A stretch of DNA of 64,000 nucleotides, taken from assembly GCF_014205685.1 (NCBI RefSeq), contig NZ_JACIIU010000003.1, positions 62,001 through 126,000 of the forward strand, read 5' to 3'. The notes beneath the pieces were generated by a model. It was not told the DNA's origin, did not search any database, and was given only the letters and a program-made list of their open reading frames with translations. The position numbers and the translations under genes were made by a program. The stretch comes from Paenochrobactrum gallinarii. GTDB taxonomy: Bacteria; Pseudomonadota; Alphaproteobacteria; Rhizobiales; Rhizobiaceae. Below, piece after piece: positions 45,210 to 55,452 of the stretch; the stretch's first letter is position 1; each line of letters opens with the position of its first letter.

Positions 45210-46412
45210 TTATTCGCGCTCTAATGCAACGGCAATGCCCTGGCCAACACCAACACACATGGTGGACAGTGCATATTTACCGCCTGTCAAACCAAGTTCC
45301 AATGCCGCTGTGCCAGTGATACGCGCACCCGACATACCAAGCGGATGACCAAGGGCAATCGCACCGCCATTCGGGTTTACTTGATCTGCATCATCCGCCA
45401 ATCCCAGCTCACGCAAAACCGCCAGACCTTGCGATGCGAAGGCTTCGTTAAGCTCCACTACATCAAACTGATGCGGTTTAAGGCCAAGACGCGCACATAG
45501 TTTTTGCGTGGCAGGCACAGGCCCAACACCCATAATGCGAGGGCTGACACCGGCAGAAGCGCCACCCATAATGCGGGCGATCGGTGTCAGTCCATATTTA
45601 TTAACGGCTTCTTCCGACGCAATAATCAGCGCAGCCGCACCATCATTGACACCGGACGCATTACCAGCTGTTACGCTGCCACCTTCGCGGAAAGGTGTGC
45701 GTAGTTTGGCCAGTGCTTCCATTGTCGTCTCGCGCGGATGCTCATCTGCGTCCACCACAACCGGATCGCCTTTACGCTGGGGAATGGAAACAGGTGTGAT
45801 TTCCCGTGCCAAACGGCCATTGTCCTGCGCTGCTTTGGCTTTTTGCTGGCTGCGCAGTGCAAAAGCATCCTGATCCGCACGCGACACATTGTAATCGGCG
45901 GCAACATTCTCACCGGTTTCCGGCATGGAATCGACACCATATTGCTTTTTCATCAACGGATTGATGAAGCGCCAGCCGATGGTTGTGTCATAAATTTCAG
46001 CTTTACGCGAAAAAGCACTATCGGCCTTCGGCATCACGAAAGGCGCGCGGCTCATGCTTTCCACGCCACCGGCAATCATCAATTCTGCTTCACCGGCACG
46101 AATGGCACGGGCAGCATAAATAACGGCATCCATACCGGAGCCGCAAAGACGGTTGATGGTGGTGCCGGAAACATTCACCGGCAAGCCTGCGAGCAACAAA
46201 GACATGCGTGCGACGTTACGATTATCTTCACCCGCCTGATTGGCAGAGCCATAAATCACATCGTCGATGGCTTCCCAATCAACATCAGGATTACGTGCCA
46301 TCAAAGCCCGCAAAGGCACCGCGCCCAGATCATCCGCACGCACAGAAGACAAAGCACCGCCATAACGACCGATTGGTGTGCGGATATAATCGCAAATATA
46401 AGCTTCACTCAT
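45210..46412 (-). CDS. pcaF: 3-oxoadipyl-CoA thiolase
   Basis: A 400-residue thiolase of the PcaF type. It cleaves 3-oxoadipyl-CoA to succinyl-CoA and acetyl-CoA, the final step. The acylated Cys is in NRLCGSGMDAVIYAAR near residue 90. NEAFASQGLAVLRELG near 325-340, GGAIALGHPLGMSGAR near 352-367 and CVGVGQGIAVALE at the end are the other active-site loops. Last gene of pcaIJF, 8 bp after pcaJ. Other thiolases share the fold; the operon decides the name. Confidence 0.94.
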   Translation of the reverse strand: MSEAYICDYIRTPIGRYGGALSSVRADDLGAVPLRALMARNPDVDWEAIDDVIYGSANQAGEDNRNVARMSLLLAGLPVNVSGTTINRLCGSGMDAVIYAARAIRAGEAELMIAGGVESMSRAPFVMPKADSAFSRKAEIYDTTIGWRFINPLMKKQYGVDSMPETGENVAADYNVSRADQDAFALRSQQKAKAAQDNGRLAREITPVSIPQRKGDPVVVDADEHPRETTMEALAKLRTPFREGGSVTAGNASGVNDGAAALIIASEEAVNKYGLTPIARIMGGASAGVSPRIMGVGPVPATQKLCARLGLKPHQFDVVELNEAFASQGLAVLRELGLADDADQVNPNGGAIALGHPLGMSGARITGTAALELGLTGGKYALSTMCVGVGQGIAVALERE

Positions 46413-46420
46413 GATAGCTT

Positions 46421-47194
46421 TTACGCCTCCCCTTGGTGCGCACGTTTGGTACGGGCATGGATATCACGCAATACGCGCAGTTCATTTTCCGTCGGCACCG
46501 GTGTTTCCACCACATGATCGGCAAAACGAATATCCCAGCCGCAATTTTCAACGATCTGCTCACGGCTGACACCCTGATGGATAGATGTCACTGTCAGCTC
46601 TTTTGTTGTCTCATCCGGTTCCAGAATACACAAGTCTGTAATCACACGGGTCGGGCCTTTTGTTGTCAGCCCCAAGCGTTCGCGGTGATTGCCGCCTTCG
46701 CCATGTCCCATAGAGGTGATGAAAGGCAGTTTCTCAACAAAACCACGTTTGCTGAGCGCCATAGTGATGAAAATCTGACCGCAATTGGAAGCAATTTCCG
46801 GTGCACCGCCACCACCTGGCAAACGCACTTTTGGCTGATCATAATCACCAACCACGGTGGTATTCAGATTGGCAAAGCGATCGATCTGCGCACCGCCCAA
46901 AAAGCCGGTCGTGACATGACCGCCCTGCAACCAGTAGCGGAACATTTCCGGCACCGAGACAGTAAACAAAGCAGTGTCGCATAATTCGCCATCACCAATG
47001 GAAAGCGGCAATACATCCGGCTTGGTGCCGACAGTGCCGCTTTCATAAATCAGGGTAATGTCAGGTGCATGGGTCAAGCGCGCCACATTGCAGGCGGCAG
47101 ACGGCGCACCGATGCCGACAAAGCACACATCTTCATTGGTCAACGACCGCGCAGCAGCAATCGTCATCATCTCATTCGGAGTAAAATCAGACAT
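46421..47194 (-). CDS. pcaJ: 3-oxoadipate CoA-transferase subunit B
   Basis: A 257-residue CoA-transferase beta subunit. The catalytic Glu lies in IYESGTVGTKP near residue 51. With PcaI it moves CoA from succinyl-CoA to 3-oxoadipate. I chose ATG 47194 because GCGGGAGAGCGTG lies just before it and the protein then begins MSDFTPNEMMTIAAARSL like relatives. It is 13 bp after pcaI and 8 bp before pcaF. Confidence 0.93.
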   Translation of the reverse strand: MSDFTPNEMMTIAAARSLTNEDVCFVGIGAPSAACNVARLTHAPDITLIYESGTVGTKPDVLPLSIGDGELCDTALFTVSVPEMFRYWLQGGHVTTGFLGGAQIDRFANLNTTVVGDYDQPKVRLPGGGGAPEIASNCGQIFITMALSKRGFVEKLPFITSMGHGEGGNHRERLGLTTKGPTRVITDLCILEPDETTKELTVTSIHQGVSREQIVENCGWDIRFADHVVETPVPTENELRVLRDIHARTKRAHQGEA

Positions 47195-47207
47195 CACGCT
47201 CTCCCGC

Positions 47208-48059
47208 TTAATTCTTGGCCGGTTTGGCATATTGGGCAAAATCTTCCGGTGTTTTTTCCAGAATATTTTCCTTCACCCATTGCTGGAAACTGTCGCGATC
47301 ACGCGCGATTTCATCCCATGCCAGATAAAAAGCATTGTTGCGCTTGTAATAACCTTGCGCATAAGACGGGAAAGCACCGCCCGGCACAGCAACAACAGCT
47401 GTAACCGCCCACGAAGGCAGCACCAGCGAATTGGGCGAAGCCGGCTGCAATTCATCAACGATTTCTTCAACCGTCACAACCGAGCGCTTGGCCGCCAGAA
47501 CGGCTTCCTTTTGCACGCCGACAATACCTTCGATCAGCACATTACCTTTGCGGTCAGCACGCTGCGCATGGATAAGCGTCACATCAGGACGAATAGAAGG
47601 AACGGCTGCCAGCACCTCACCGGTAAACGGGCATGTTACCGATTTAATTTGCGCGTTTACCTTTGGCAGATCTGCGCCGATATAACCGCGCAACATGGCA
47701 AAAGGTAAGTTAGCAGCACCGGCCTCATAGGCATTAGCCATTGCCGCATGGGAATGCTCCTCCACTTCCAGCTTATGCGGCCAATGTTTTTCTACCGCAT
47801 CGCGGAAACGGTGCAGCGATCCCACACCCGGATTGCCGCCCCATGAGAATTTCATCTTTTTGACAGCACCGACACCAATCAGCTGATCGTACAAAATATC
47901 CGGTGTCATACGGATAATGGTCAGATCTTTGCGCCCCTGACGGATAACCTCATGACCAGCCGCATAAGGGATGAGATGGGTGAACCCCTCCATCGCAACT
48001 GTATCGCCGTCTTTGACATTTTCTGCAATCGCTTGGGCGAGCGTCATTATACGCGCCAT
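47208..48059 (-). CDS. pcaI: 3-oxoadipate CoA-transferase subunit A
   Basis: A 283-residue CoA-transferase alpha subunit. The N-terminal VKDGDTVAMEGFTHLIPYAAGHEV and later GGNPGVGSLHRFR are family features. It is first in pcaIJF and divergent from pcaR. A palindromic PcaR operator lies 111 bp upstream. The GctA-like length (about 283) is longer than Pseudomonas PcaI (about 230), as in other Rhizobiales. Confidence 0.93.
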   Translation of the reverse strand: MARIMTLAQAIAENVKDGDTVAMEGFTHLIPYAAGHEVIRQGRKDLTIIRMTPDILYDQLIGVGAVKKMKFSWGGNPGVGSLHRFRDAVEKHWPHKLEVEEHSHAAMANAYEAGAANLPFAMLRGYIGADLPKVNAQIKSVTCPFTGEVLAAVPSIRPDVTLIHAQRADRKGNVLIEGIVGVQKEAVLAAKRSVVTVEEIVDELQPASPNSLVLPSWAVTAVVAVPGGAFPSYAQGYYKRNNAFYLAWDEIARDRDSFQQWVKENILEKTPEDFAQYAKPAKN

Positions 48060-48169
48060 AACTGCTTAACTCCCGATTTTTCAAAACCGCCCGCAATGCT
48101 GCGCCTGATCAAAGGTCAGCACTGCCTCTTAAAATCAAGATTAGGCATTATCGCTCTTATCGGTCAAAT

Positions 48170-48212
48170 AATTTGTGCGATATTTGACATTTGTTCAATA
48201 ATCGCACAAATT
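48170..48212. promoter_or_regulatory. PcaR operator between pcaI and pcaR
   Basis: Perfect 12-bp inverted repeat AATTTGTGCGAT (48170-48181) / ATCGCACAAATT (48201-48212) with a 19-bp spacer. The right part reads GTTCAATAATCGCAC at 48193-48207, one base from the PcaR/PcaU consensus GTTCGATAATCGCAC known from Pseudomonas and Acinetobacter. The left arm is a weaker inverted copy. Confidence 0.8.
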
Positions 48213-48284
48213 GATTGCAATGAAACCGCACTGTTACAGACTATAAGACCACCCCAAAGCGATCAGAAAAGGCAAATAAACCAA

Positions 48285-49040
48285 ATGCAAAAAACAGATT
48301 TTATCGGTGGTCTAGCCAAGGGTTTACAGGTGATTGAGGCTTTTGCAGCCGATAAACCAAGAATGTCGATTACTGACATTGCCAATGTAACCGGCCTTGA
48401 TCGCGCCACTGCAAGACGATGCCTGCTCACCCTCGCGCATCTGGGCTACGCAGAATATGACGGCAAGTTTTTCATGCTTCAGCCCAAAATTCTCCGCCTT
48501 GGCCATGCCTATTTATCGGCAACGCCATTGCCGACGATTCTCCAACCCGTGCTGGATCAGCTCTCTGAAGAGGTAGGCGAAAGCGCTTCTGCATCGGTGC
48601 TGGACGGCAATGAAATTGTTTATATCGCACGCGCCGCACAAATGCGGGTGATCTCCATTAGTCTCACCTCCGGCAGCCGCCTGCCTGCCTATTGCGCCTC
48701 AATGGGGCGCGTTTTGCTCAGCGCCTTGCCACCACAAGAAGCGCTCCACATTCTCAACACCACCGACAGAATTACCAAAACCGAATTTACCCGCACATCC
48801 ATTGCCGATCTGACCGCCGAACTTGATCAGGTGCGAAGCCATGGCTATGCGATTAACGATCAGGAGCTGGAACTGGGTTTGCGCTCCATTGCCGTTCCGG
48901 TTTTCAACCATCGCAATCAAGTGGTCGCCGCCATCAATATCGGCGCGCCTGTCGCGCATGTTTCGGTAGAAAAATTACGCAAGCGCTTTTTACCCGCCAT
49001 GCTCAAAGCCCAGGCAACCTTGCGCGCTTTACTTGGCTAA
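48285..49040 (+). CDS. pcaR: IclR-family regulator PcaR
   Basis: A 251-residue IclR regulator. The winged helix spans about residues 8-65 (GGLAKGLQVIEAFAADKPRMSITDIANVTGLDRATARRC in parts). The IclR effector domain spans 80-250. It activates pcaIJF in response to 3-oxoadipate in other bacteria. It is divergent from pcaI across a clear PcaR operator. ATG 48285 was chosen because the protein then begins MQKTDFIGGLAKGLQV; the longer open frame runs through pcaI. Its stop overlaps the convergent pobR stop by 4 bp. Confidence 0.92.
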   Translation: MQKTDFIGGLAKGLQVIEAFAADKPRMSITDIANVTGLDRATARRCLLTLAHLGYAEYDGKFFMLQPKILRLGHAYLSATPLPTILQPVLDQLSEEVGESASASVLDGNEIVYIARAAQMRVISISLTSGSRLPAYCASMGRVLLSALPPQEALHILNTTDRITKTEFTRTSIADLTAELDQVRSHGYAINDQELELGLRSIAVPVFNHRNQVVAAINIGAPVAHVSVEKLRKRFLPAMLKAQATLRALLG

Positions 49041-49945
49041 AGCTCCGCAACCTGCTCACTTAAGCGCTGATGTTCACTCAAACGATATTGGCGCGGGGTT
49101 TGCCCTGTTTCACGCAGAAAAAATCTGGAAAAATAAGCCGGATCGCTAAAACCGAGATTATAGCTGATTGTCTGCACCGAATGCGGCATAGCCACCAATT
49201 CGCGCTTGGCCGCTTCAATCAGCTGAGCGCTGAGCAGTTCCTGCACAGTTTGTCCCGTTATTTCACGCGTTACACGGTTGAGATGAATAGGTGTTAAGTG
49301 CAGAGCCTCAGCATAAAAACCAACCGGCAAATGCTCGCGAAAATGGCGGCGGATCAATTCCAGCAGCCGCTCTATGCGCCGCTCATTTTGCGTGGCACCA
49401 AAGCCAGCTCTCTCGGAATGCGCCTTAACCGCATGGCGCCCGACCATCAGCAAAGCACTGGTCAGATGGGTTTCCAACATATGATTGCGCAAATGATTGC
49501 GGGCGGAAAACTCCTCATAAATCAGCCTGACCGTTGCGGCCAGATAGTTCTGAACAGGCTCTGGTGCATTGTGCATCAGCACCAATTGCGGCTTGTTCAG
49601 CCAATCTGCCGATGAGCGCCCATCTTGCAAAGCCGGCATTTCCGGCTGCAAAATCGTAGTGATATGACCAATAATATCACGCGAAAAAGCAAAGCCATGG
49701 CTAAAATCCGGTGGCATTAAAATGGCGCAAGGGCCGGTAAATTGCAGTATTTCATGTTCCAGAAACACACTGCCCTGCCCGCTTTCAATGTAAAGAAACT
49801 GATAGAAATTATCATGCCGGTGCAATTTGATTTCAAATTGATGCAGACTGCTACGGGAGAAAATCGTTTCGCAATGCAGCCAAAAATCCGGCTTTTCGTC
49901 GGATTTCTCACCATAAAGCTCATATGTGGGCACAGATTTAAGCAT
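49037..49945 (-). CDS. pobR: AraC-family regulator of 4-hydroxybenzoate hydroxylase
   Basis: A 302-residue AraC regulator. The N-terminal cupin-like effector domain (KLHRHDNFYQFLYIESGQGSVF in parts, near residues 45-66) is followed by two helix-turn-helix motifs near the end (HLNRVTREITGQTVQELLSAQ, AYFSRFFLRETGQTPRQYR). Rhizobial PobR proteins are of this AraC type, unlike the IclR-type PobR of Acinetobacter. It is divergent from pobA. The ATG at 49945 is favoured; a GTG at 49960 is possible. Control of pobA is inferred from position. Confidence 0.85.
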   Translation of the reverse strand: MLKSVPTYELYGEKSDEKPDFWLHCETIFSRSSLHQFEIKLHRHDNFYQFLYIESGQGSVFLEHEILQFTGPCAILMPPDFSHGFAFSRDIIGHITTILQPEMPALQDGRSSADWLNKPQLVLMHNAPEPVQNYLAATVRLIYEEFSARNHLRNHMLETHLTSALLMVGRHAVKAHSERAGFGATQNERRIERLLELIRRHFREHLPVGFYAEALHLTPIHLNRVTREITGQTVQELLSAQLIEAAKRELVAMPHSVQTISYNLGFSDPAYFSRFFLRETGQTPRQYRLSEHQRLSEQVAEL

Positions 49946-50055
49946 ATTCCAAGCTAGCACAATGTTTCAAAAGTACAACTCTATGTGTGAAAAGTGCATT
50001 GTAAGAAATTACGACCCACTCAGAATAAGCGCTTCAGTATGCGTCGGAGGATTGA

Positions 50056-51225
<1,170 letters not shown>

Positions 51226-51248
51226 TTACTAAATATATATTTCAATAA

Positions 51249-51306
51249 TCAAAATGGCCGCATTATAATTCATGAATATAAATCATGATAAGTGCGGCCA
51301 TTTTGA
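51249..51306. terminator. 14-bp perfect inverted repeat after pobA
   Basis: Arms TCAAAATGGCCGCA (51249-51262) and TGCGGCCATTTTGA (51293-51306) flank a 30-nt AT-rich loop that itself holds the palindrome ATTCATGAAT. It lies 24 bp after the pobA stop and probably ends transcription. The long loop is unusual. Confidence 0.7.
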
Positions 51307-51365
51307 CCATCCATTGAAATAAAAAATATAAACACTACATATAGCAGGCAATATGGAGTGTTTTT

Positions 51366-51518
51366 ATGTCAACAAATACCAATGAAAGACCTGAAAACAG
51401 GCATGAACGCGCTGATAGAATTGCGCGTGAACTGATTGATGCTGAACGTAACAAAGTTCAAAAGAAAACCGAACGGCTTCGTGCTCTACGGTTAGAAATG
51501 GAAAAGTGGGACAACTGA
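51366..51518 (+). CDS. Small highly charged protein, 50 residues
   Basis: An open frame for 50 residues (starts MSTNTNERPENRHERADRIA, ends RLEMEKWDN). More than a third of the residues are Arg, Lys, Glu or Asp, and a long amphipathic helix is likely from about residue 12 to 46. GGAG lies 8 bp before the ATG and a terminator follows its stop, so it looks like a complete small gene. No family is recognised; DNA or RNA binding or a coiled-coil regulator are possibilities. Confidence 0.6.
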   Translation: MSTNTNERPENRHERADRIARELIDAERNKVQKKTERLRALRLEMEKWDN

Positions 51519-51559
51519 TCTGATATCAGCAGTCTTAGCTTTTAAATAAAGCCTTCGAC

Positions 51560-51596
51560 ATGCCGCGGCGCTATACCAGCGAAGCGGCATTTTTTA
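51560..51596 (+). terminator. Rho-independent terminator after the 50-residue ORF
   Basis: Stem ATGCCGC / GCGGCAT with a 17-nt loop and six T residues. Confidence 0.75.
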
Positions 51597-51660
51597 TGCG
51601 CAAAGATGAGGCACATTTAAAAGCATTTTAGTTTTTATTTTAAGGGGAAGTGTTTCGAAA

Positions 51661-51737
51661 TGGTACGGTCGAGTGGATTTGAACCACTGACCTCAGGAGC
51701 CACAATCCTGCGCTCTAACCAACTGAGCTACGACCGC
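51661..51737 (-). tRNA. tRNA-His (GTG anticodon)
   Basis: A 77-nt tRNA on the minus strand with encoded CCA. The acceptor stem is GCGGTCG paired with CGACCGT, giving a G1:U72 wobble pair. The discriminator is A73. The D arm reads AGCTCAGTTGGTTAGAGC, the anticodon loop TTGTGGC (anticodon GTG) and the T arm GGTTCAAATCC. No G at -1 opposite C73 is available: the position 5' of the stem is C and position 73 is A. This is the alphaproteobacterial form of tRNA-His, matched by the divergent HisRS at 3946-5457. Confidence 0.96.
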
Positions 51738-52051
51738 GTACCTTTTCTTCATCAACAGGAGCATGTGCTGCACTGCTGATAGGGGTCACATACGGAGAAT
51801 CGTTCCATATTGCAAGCCATTATCGTGCTCTTTCCTATGAAATATTGTAAGAATTTCAAAGAAGCGCCAAAAATTCACAGCAAAATCCATATTCACCGCT
51901 AAAATCACCCGCAAATCCTCTGCCAGCAATGCGCGTTAACTAAGCTTTGAAAAACTCCGCCTCAAAAGAGCTGTAATTATAGACCAGCAACAGCATTAGC
52001 TTTATTAAGAGAATATTAAGGTTTTGATCTGAGCAACGGCGAGAATTGAGC
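51738..52051. other. Intergenic region between tRNA-His and the PdhS-like kinase
   Basis: About 310 bp with no gene. It must carry the tRNA-His promoter (minus) and the kinase promoter (plus). I recognise no specific operator or promoter boxes in it. Confidence 0.4.
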
Positions 52052-55000
52052 ATGCAGGGACGTTATCCCTTTATTGATATTGTAGCATTGGCAAAAATCC
52101 GCAGTGGTTTTGCCAGAGCAAATGCTCAAGCTCTTTTTAGTACCGATCTCAATGCACTCATCTGGATCAATGCCGCAGGAGCCGTACTTTTTGGTGTTGC
52201 CGATATTTACAGTGCTGACGAAGCCAAGGATATCCTCAATGCAACAAGCCAGCGGCAAATTGCAAGTCAGCTCAGCTCTATGCTGCCCGATGAAAACCGT
52301 GTGATTTCCCTGCGGCTGGGAAGCCAGTTACAACAATTTCAAATTTCACAACTCATCCTGCCGGATGGGGCGAAAGCCGTTTTGCTGGAATCAAGCCAGC
52401 AATTTGAGCACGCCCCCACCCTCACCGATCATCCGGTTCTGCGCGGGCTTGATAGCGCCAACAGCCATGCGGCTTTGCTGGATGCAAATGGTAACATCAT
52501 TGCCAGCACCAAAAGCTTTAGCAAAGCAGGCATTGCAGCAAGCACGCTGACCGATCTGACCGTTGAAGTAGCCGATGCCGCCGATCATATACTGAAGCGT
52601 CGCATCCGCGCCGACGACCGCTCAATCCCCGGTGCCATTATCCGCCTTGAGCATGAGCCAGCCTTGCATCTGCTTTATATTGTTGCTGATGAAGCTGAGT
52701 TTAGCGACAAGCCTGTACTGCCGGAAGCCATTCCCGTGCCGGCGCAACAGCAGCAGTCGCAGCGTTTCAACTTTAATCCGGAAGCGCCGATTACACGCTT
52801 TGTCTGGAAAGTGGACGCAGATCACGTCTTCACCGAATTATCCGACAATTTTGCCCAAGCTCTTGGCCCCAAGGCTGCTGACATTATCGGCCGTCGTTTT
52901 AATGATGTCGCCAATGTTTTCGGCCTTGATCCGCATAATGAAATTGCACAATTGCTGCAAAGTCGCGCCACATGGTCCGGTCGCCGCATCATGTGGCCAG
53001 CGGAAGGCACATCTTTGCATGTGCCGGTAGAACTTGCGGCTCTGCCTGTCTTTACGCGTGAGCGTGAATTTGCCGGCTTTAATGGTTTTGGCGTTGTGCA
53101 TATTGCCGATGCTTTGCCGGACCCTGAAAAAATCGGCCTCTGCCTTTCGGGTGACTTGCCACCGCTCGCAGTTGAAAAGCCCGCTGAACCAGCAAAGATT
53201 GAAGCGCCCTCACCGGCCGCAGTGGCGGCTGAGGTGCAATCTATTTTGCCAAAGCGCAGCGAGGAACTGATTGCCGAACTTGCCAGACAGCAAGTGCAGC
53301 AAACTGCAAAACAAACCAAAGAATCAAAACCGGCAGAAACCGCCACACGCTCCGAAAGCGGATTAAGCGACACCGAACGCAATGCTTTCCGTGAAATTGC
53401 AGATCGTCTGCGCCGTCAGGGTCTGGCGAGCCAGCGCGATGATTCGCCTTTTGCCAAAACGTCTGCACCAGCAGAAGAAGCAACAAGCGAAGCTGACGCG
53501 CCCGAACAGCACACATTGCCTTTCCGCAATGATGCGGCCTCACGCATTGAGCGCCCGCTGTTAAACCTGCCTGAGTTCAACAAAAAGCCATCAATTGCAG
53601 AAGCTGATGCAAAGCCTGCCGTCAAAGCAGCCACTCAGCCACAACCGGCACCAGTGTTGCAAGATGTCCAAAAAGAAGACAAGCCAGCACCCGTTGCGGC
53701 GAAGCCTGTTGATGAATCGCATATGCTTGCCCATGTGCCGTTTCCGCTAATTCTGCACACCAATGGCAATGTGATTTATGCCAATCCGGCCTTTTTGACA
53801 CTGACCGGCTATAATGACTTCGATGAAATCAATCAGAGCGGCGGTATTGATGCGCTTTTCAACACCGAGCATGATGATGGCAACCATGATGATTCTATGG
53901 TGCTGCGCCATCAGGATGGCAGTGAGCATCCCGTTGATGTTCAGTTGCAATCTGTGCCATGGCATGGCCAAAAAGCCTTGATGCTCAGCATTATGCCAAA
54001 ACAGCTTGCCGTTGCCTCAGCTGTGGCTGAGACAACACAGCCAGCGGCAGAACACGAAAACCAAACAATAGCAGAATCAACACAGTTTAAAGACAGTGAA
54101 GCCTCGCGTCGCCGTCTGCAAACGCAAGTGGAAGAACTGACCTCCATCTTGGACACAGCTACCGATGGCGTTGTTCTGATCGACAATGACGGCCTCATCC
54201 GCTCTCTCAACCATTCAGCGGCTGCGCTTTTCGGCTATGAAGAAACAGACCTTCGTGGCAAGAATTTTTCGGTTCTTTTTGCCATCGAAAGCCAGCGCTC
54301 AGCCATGGATTATCTCAACAGCCTTTCCGACAACGGCGTAATGAGTGTGCTCAATGACGGGCGTGAAGTGATTGGCCGCGAAGCTCAGGGCGGCTTTATT
54401 CCAATGTTCATGACATTGGGTAAATTACCCGGCTCCAACAGTTTCTGTGCCGTTTTGCGTGATATCACCCAATGGAAACGCGCCGAAGAAGAATTGACCT
54501 CTGCAAGGCGCGAGGCCGAACATGCTTCCGGCCAAAAAACCGAGTTTCTGGCACGGATCAGCCATGAAATTCGCACACCTCTCAATGCAATTATCGGTTT
54601 TTCCGAACTGATGGCAGACGAAAAATTCGGCCCTATCGGCAATCAGCGTTATCGCGATTATCTGCGCGACATCAACCGTTCCGGCAATCATGTGCTGACA
54701 CTTGTCAACGATCTGCTTGATATTTCCAAGATCGAAGCCGGCGCGCAGGAAATGGACTTTGAAGCCGTATCACTCAATGATGCGATTTCAGAAGCTGTTG
54801 CCCTGATGCAGCCGCAGGCCAATCGCGAGCGGGTGATTATCCGCTCTAGCTTTGCTTCCAGCCTGCCGGAAATTGTAGCTGATACGCGCTCGATCAAACA
54901 GATCGCATTGAACCTGCTTTCCAATGCAGTGCGCTTTACGCAAGCCGGCGGACAAGTGATTGTCTCCACCAGCTATGAAATGAACGGCGATGTGATTATG

Positions 55001-55258
55001 CGCGTGCGCGACACTGGCGTGGGTATGGACAAAAGCGAAATTGAACAAGCTCTTAAACCCTTCCGTCAGGTCAACAACCGAATTCGCCGCCATGCTGACA
55101 CATCAAAAGACTGGCGCGATGAGGGCACGGGGCTTGGTCTGCCGCTCACCAAGGCGATGGTGGAAGCCAATCGTGCACAATTGACAATTAGTTCCAATCC
55201 GGGTCAGGGCACAGTGGTGGAAATCACCTTCCCGCCAACCCGCGTCCTTGCTGATTGA
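52052..55258 (+). CDS. pdhS: PdhS-like PAS-containing sensor histidine kinase
   Basis: A 1068-residue kinase without clear membrane segments. It begins MQGRYPFIDIVALAKIRSGF. PAS domains are visible near residues 560-640 and 695-805 (TDGVVLIDNDGLIRSLNHSAAALFGYE). The phospho-acceptor is His838 in RISHEIRTPLNAIIGFSELM, followed by the PleC/DivJ/PdhS-type segment NDLLDISKIEAGA. A HATPase domain follows with NLLSNAVRFT, DTGVGM and GTGLGLPL. Brucella PdhS is an essential old-pole kinase acting on DivK, and length and layout agree. The centre (370-560) is Ala/Pro/Lys-rich and poorly structured. An in-frame TTG lies 6 bp before the chosen ATG. Orthology is inferred from pattern. Confidence 0.85.
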   Translation: MQGRYPFIDIVALAKIRSGFARANAQALFSTDLNALIWINAAGAVLFGVADIYSADEAKDILNATSQRQIASQLSSMLPDENRVISLRLGSQLQQFQISQLILPDGAKAVLLESSQQFEHAPTLTDHPVLRGLDSANSHAALLDANGNIIASTKSFSKAGIAASTLTDLTVEVADAADHILKRRIRADDRSIPGAIIRLEHEPALHLLYIVADEAEFSDKPVLPEAIPVPAQQQQSQRFNFNPEAPITRFVWKVDADHVFTELSDNFAQALGPKAADIIGRRFNDVANVFGLDPHNEIAQLLQSRATWSGRRIMWPAEGTSLHVPVELAALPVFTREREFAGFNGFGVVHIADALPDPEKIGLCLSGDLPPLAVEKPAEPAKIEAPSPAAVAAEVQSILPKRSEELIAELARQQVQQTAKQTKESKPAETATRSESGLSDTERNAFREIADRLRRQGLASQRDDSPFAKTSAPAEEATSEADAPEQHTLPFRNDAASRIERPLLNLPEFNKKPSIAEADAKPAVKAATQPQPAPVLQDVQKEDKPAPVAAKPVDESHMLAHVPFPLILHTNGNVIYANPAFLTLTGYNDFDEINQSGGIDALFNTEHDDGNHDDSMVLRHQDGSEHPVDVQLQSVPWHGQKALMLSIMPKQLAVASAVAETTQPAAEHENQTIAESTQFKDSEASRRRLQTQVEELTSILDTATDGVVLIDNDGLIRSLNHSAAALFGYEETDLRGKNFSVLFAIESQRSAMDYLNSLSDNGVMSVLNDGREVIGREAQGGFIPMFMTLGKLPGSNSFCAVLRDITQWKRAEEELTSARREAEHASGQKTEFLARISHEIRTPLNAIIGFSELMADEKFGPIGNQRYRDYLRDINRSGNHVLTLVNDLLDISKIEAGAQEMDFEAVSLNDAISEAVALMQPQANRERVIIRSSFASSLPEIVADTRSIKQIALNLLSNAVRFTQAGGQVIVSTSYEMNGDVIMRVRDTGVGMDKSEIEQALKPFRQVNNRIRRHADTSKDWRDEGTGLGLPLTKAMVEANRAQLTISSNPGQGTVVEITFPPTRVLAD

Positions 55259-55305
55259 TCGTATTGAATGCAGTCAAACCGGCTGCAATGAGTTTGCCTC
55301 CGGAC

Positions 55306-55342
55306 CGCCTTTGAGAAATCAGCTTCTCAAAGGCGTTTTTTT
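55306..55342 (+). terminator. Rho-independent terminator after pdhS
   Basis: Stem CGCCTTTGAGAA / TTCTCAAAGGCG with a 6-nt loop and seven T residues, 47 bp after the pdhS stop. Confidence 0.92.
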
Positions 55343-55452
55343 GTCCATCACCCCTATATTTATCTGATTTTGAGACTAAAGTTTAAAACATTGATTATAA
55401 GAGGGCTCAATTCCCGCTTTTATCCGGCACCAACACGACTTTCAGGACATTC

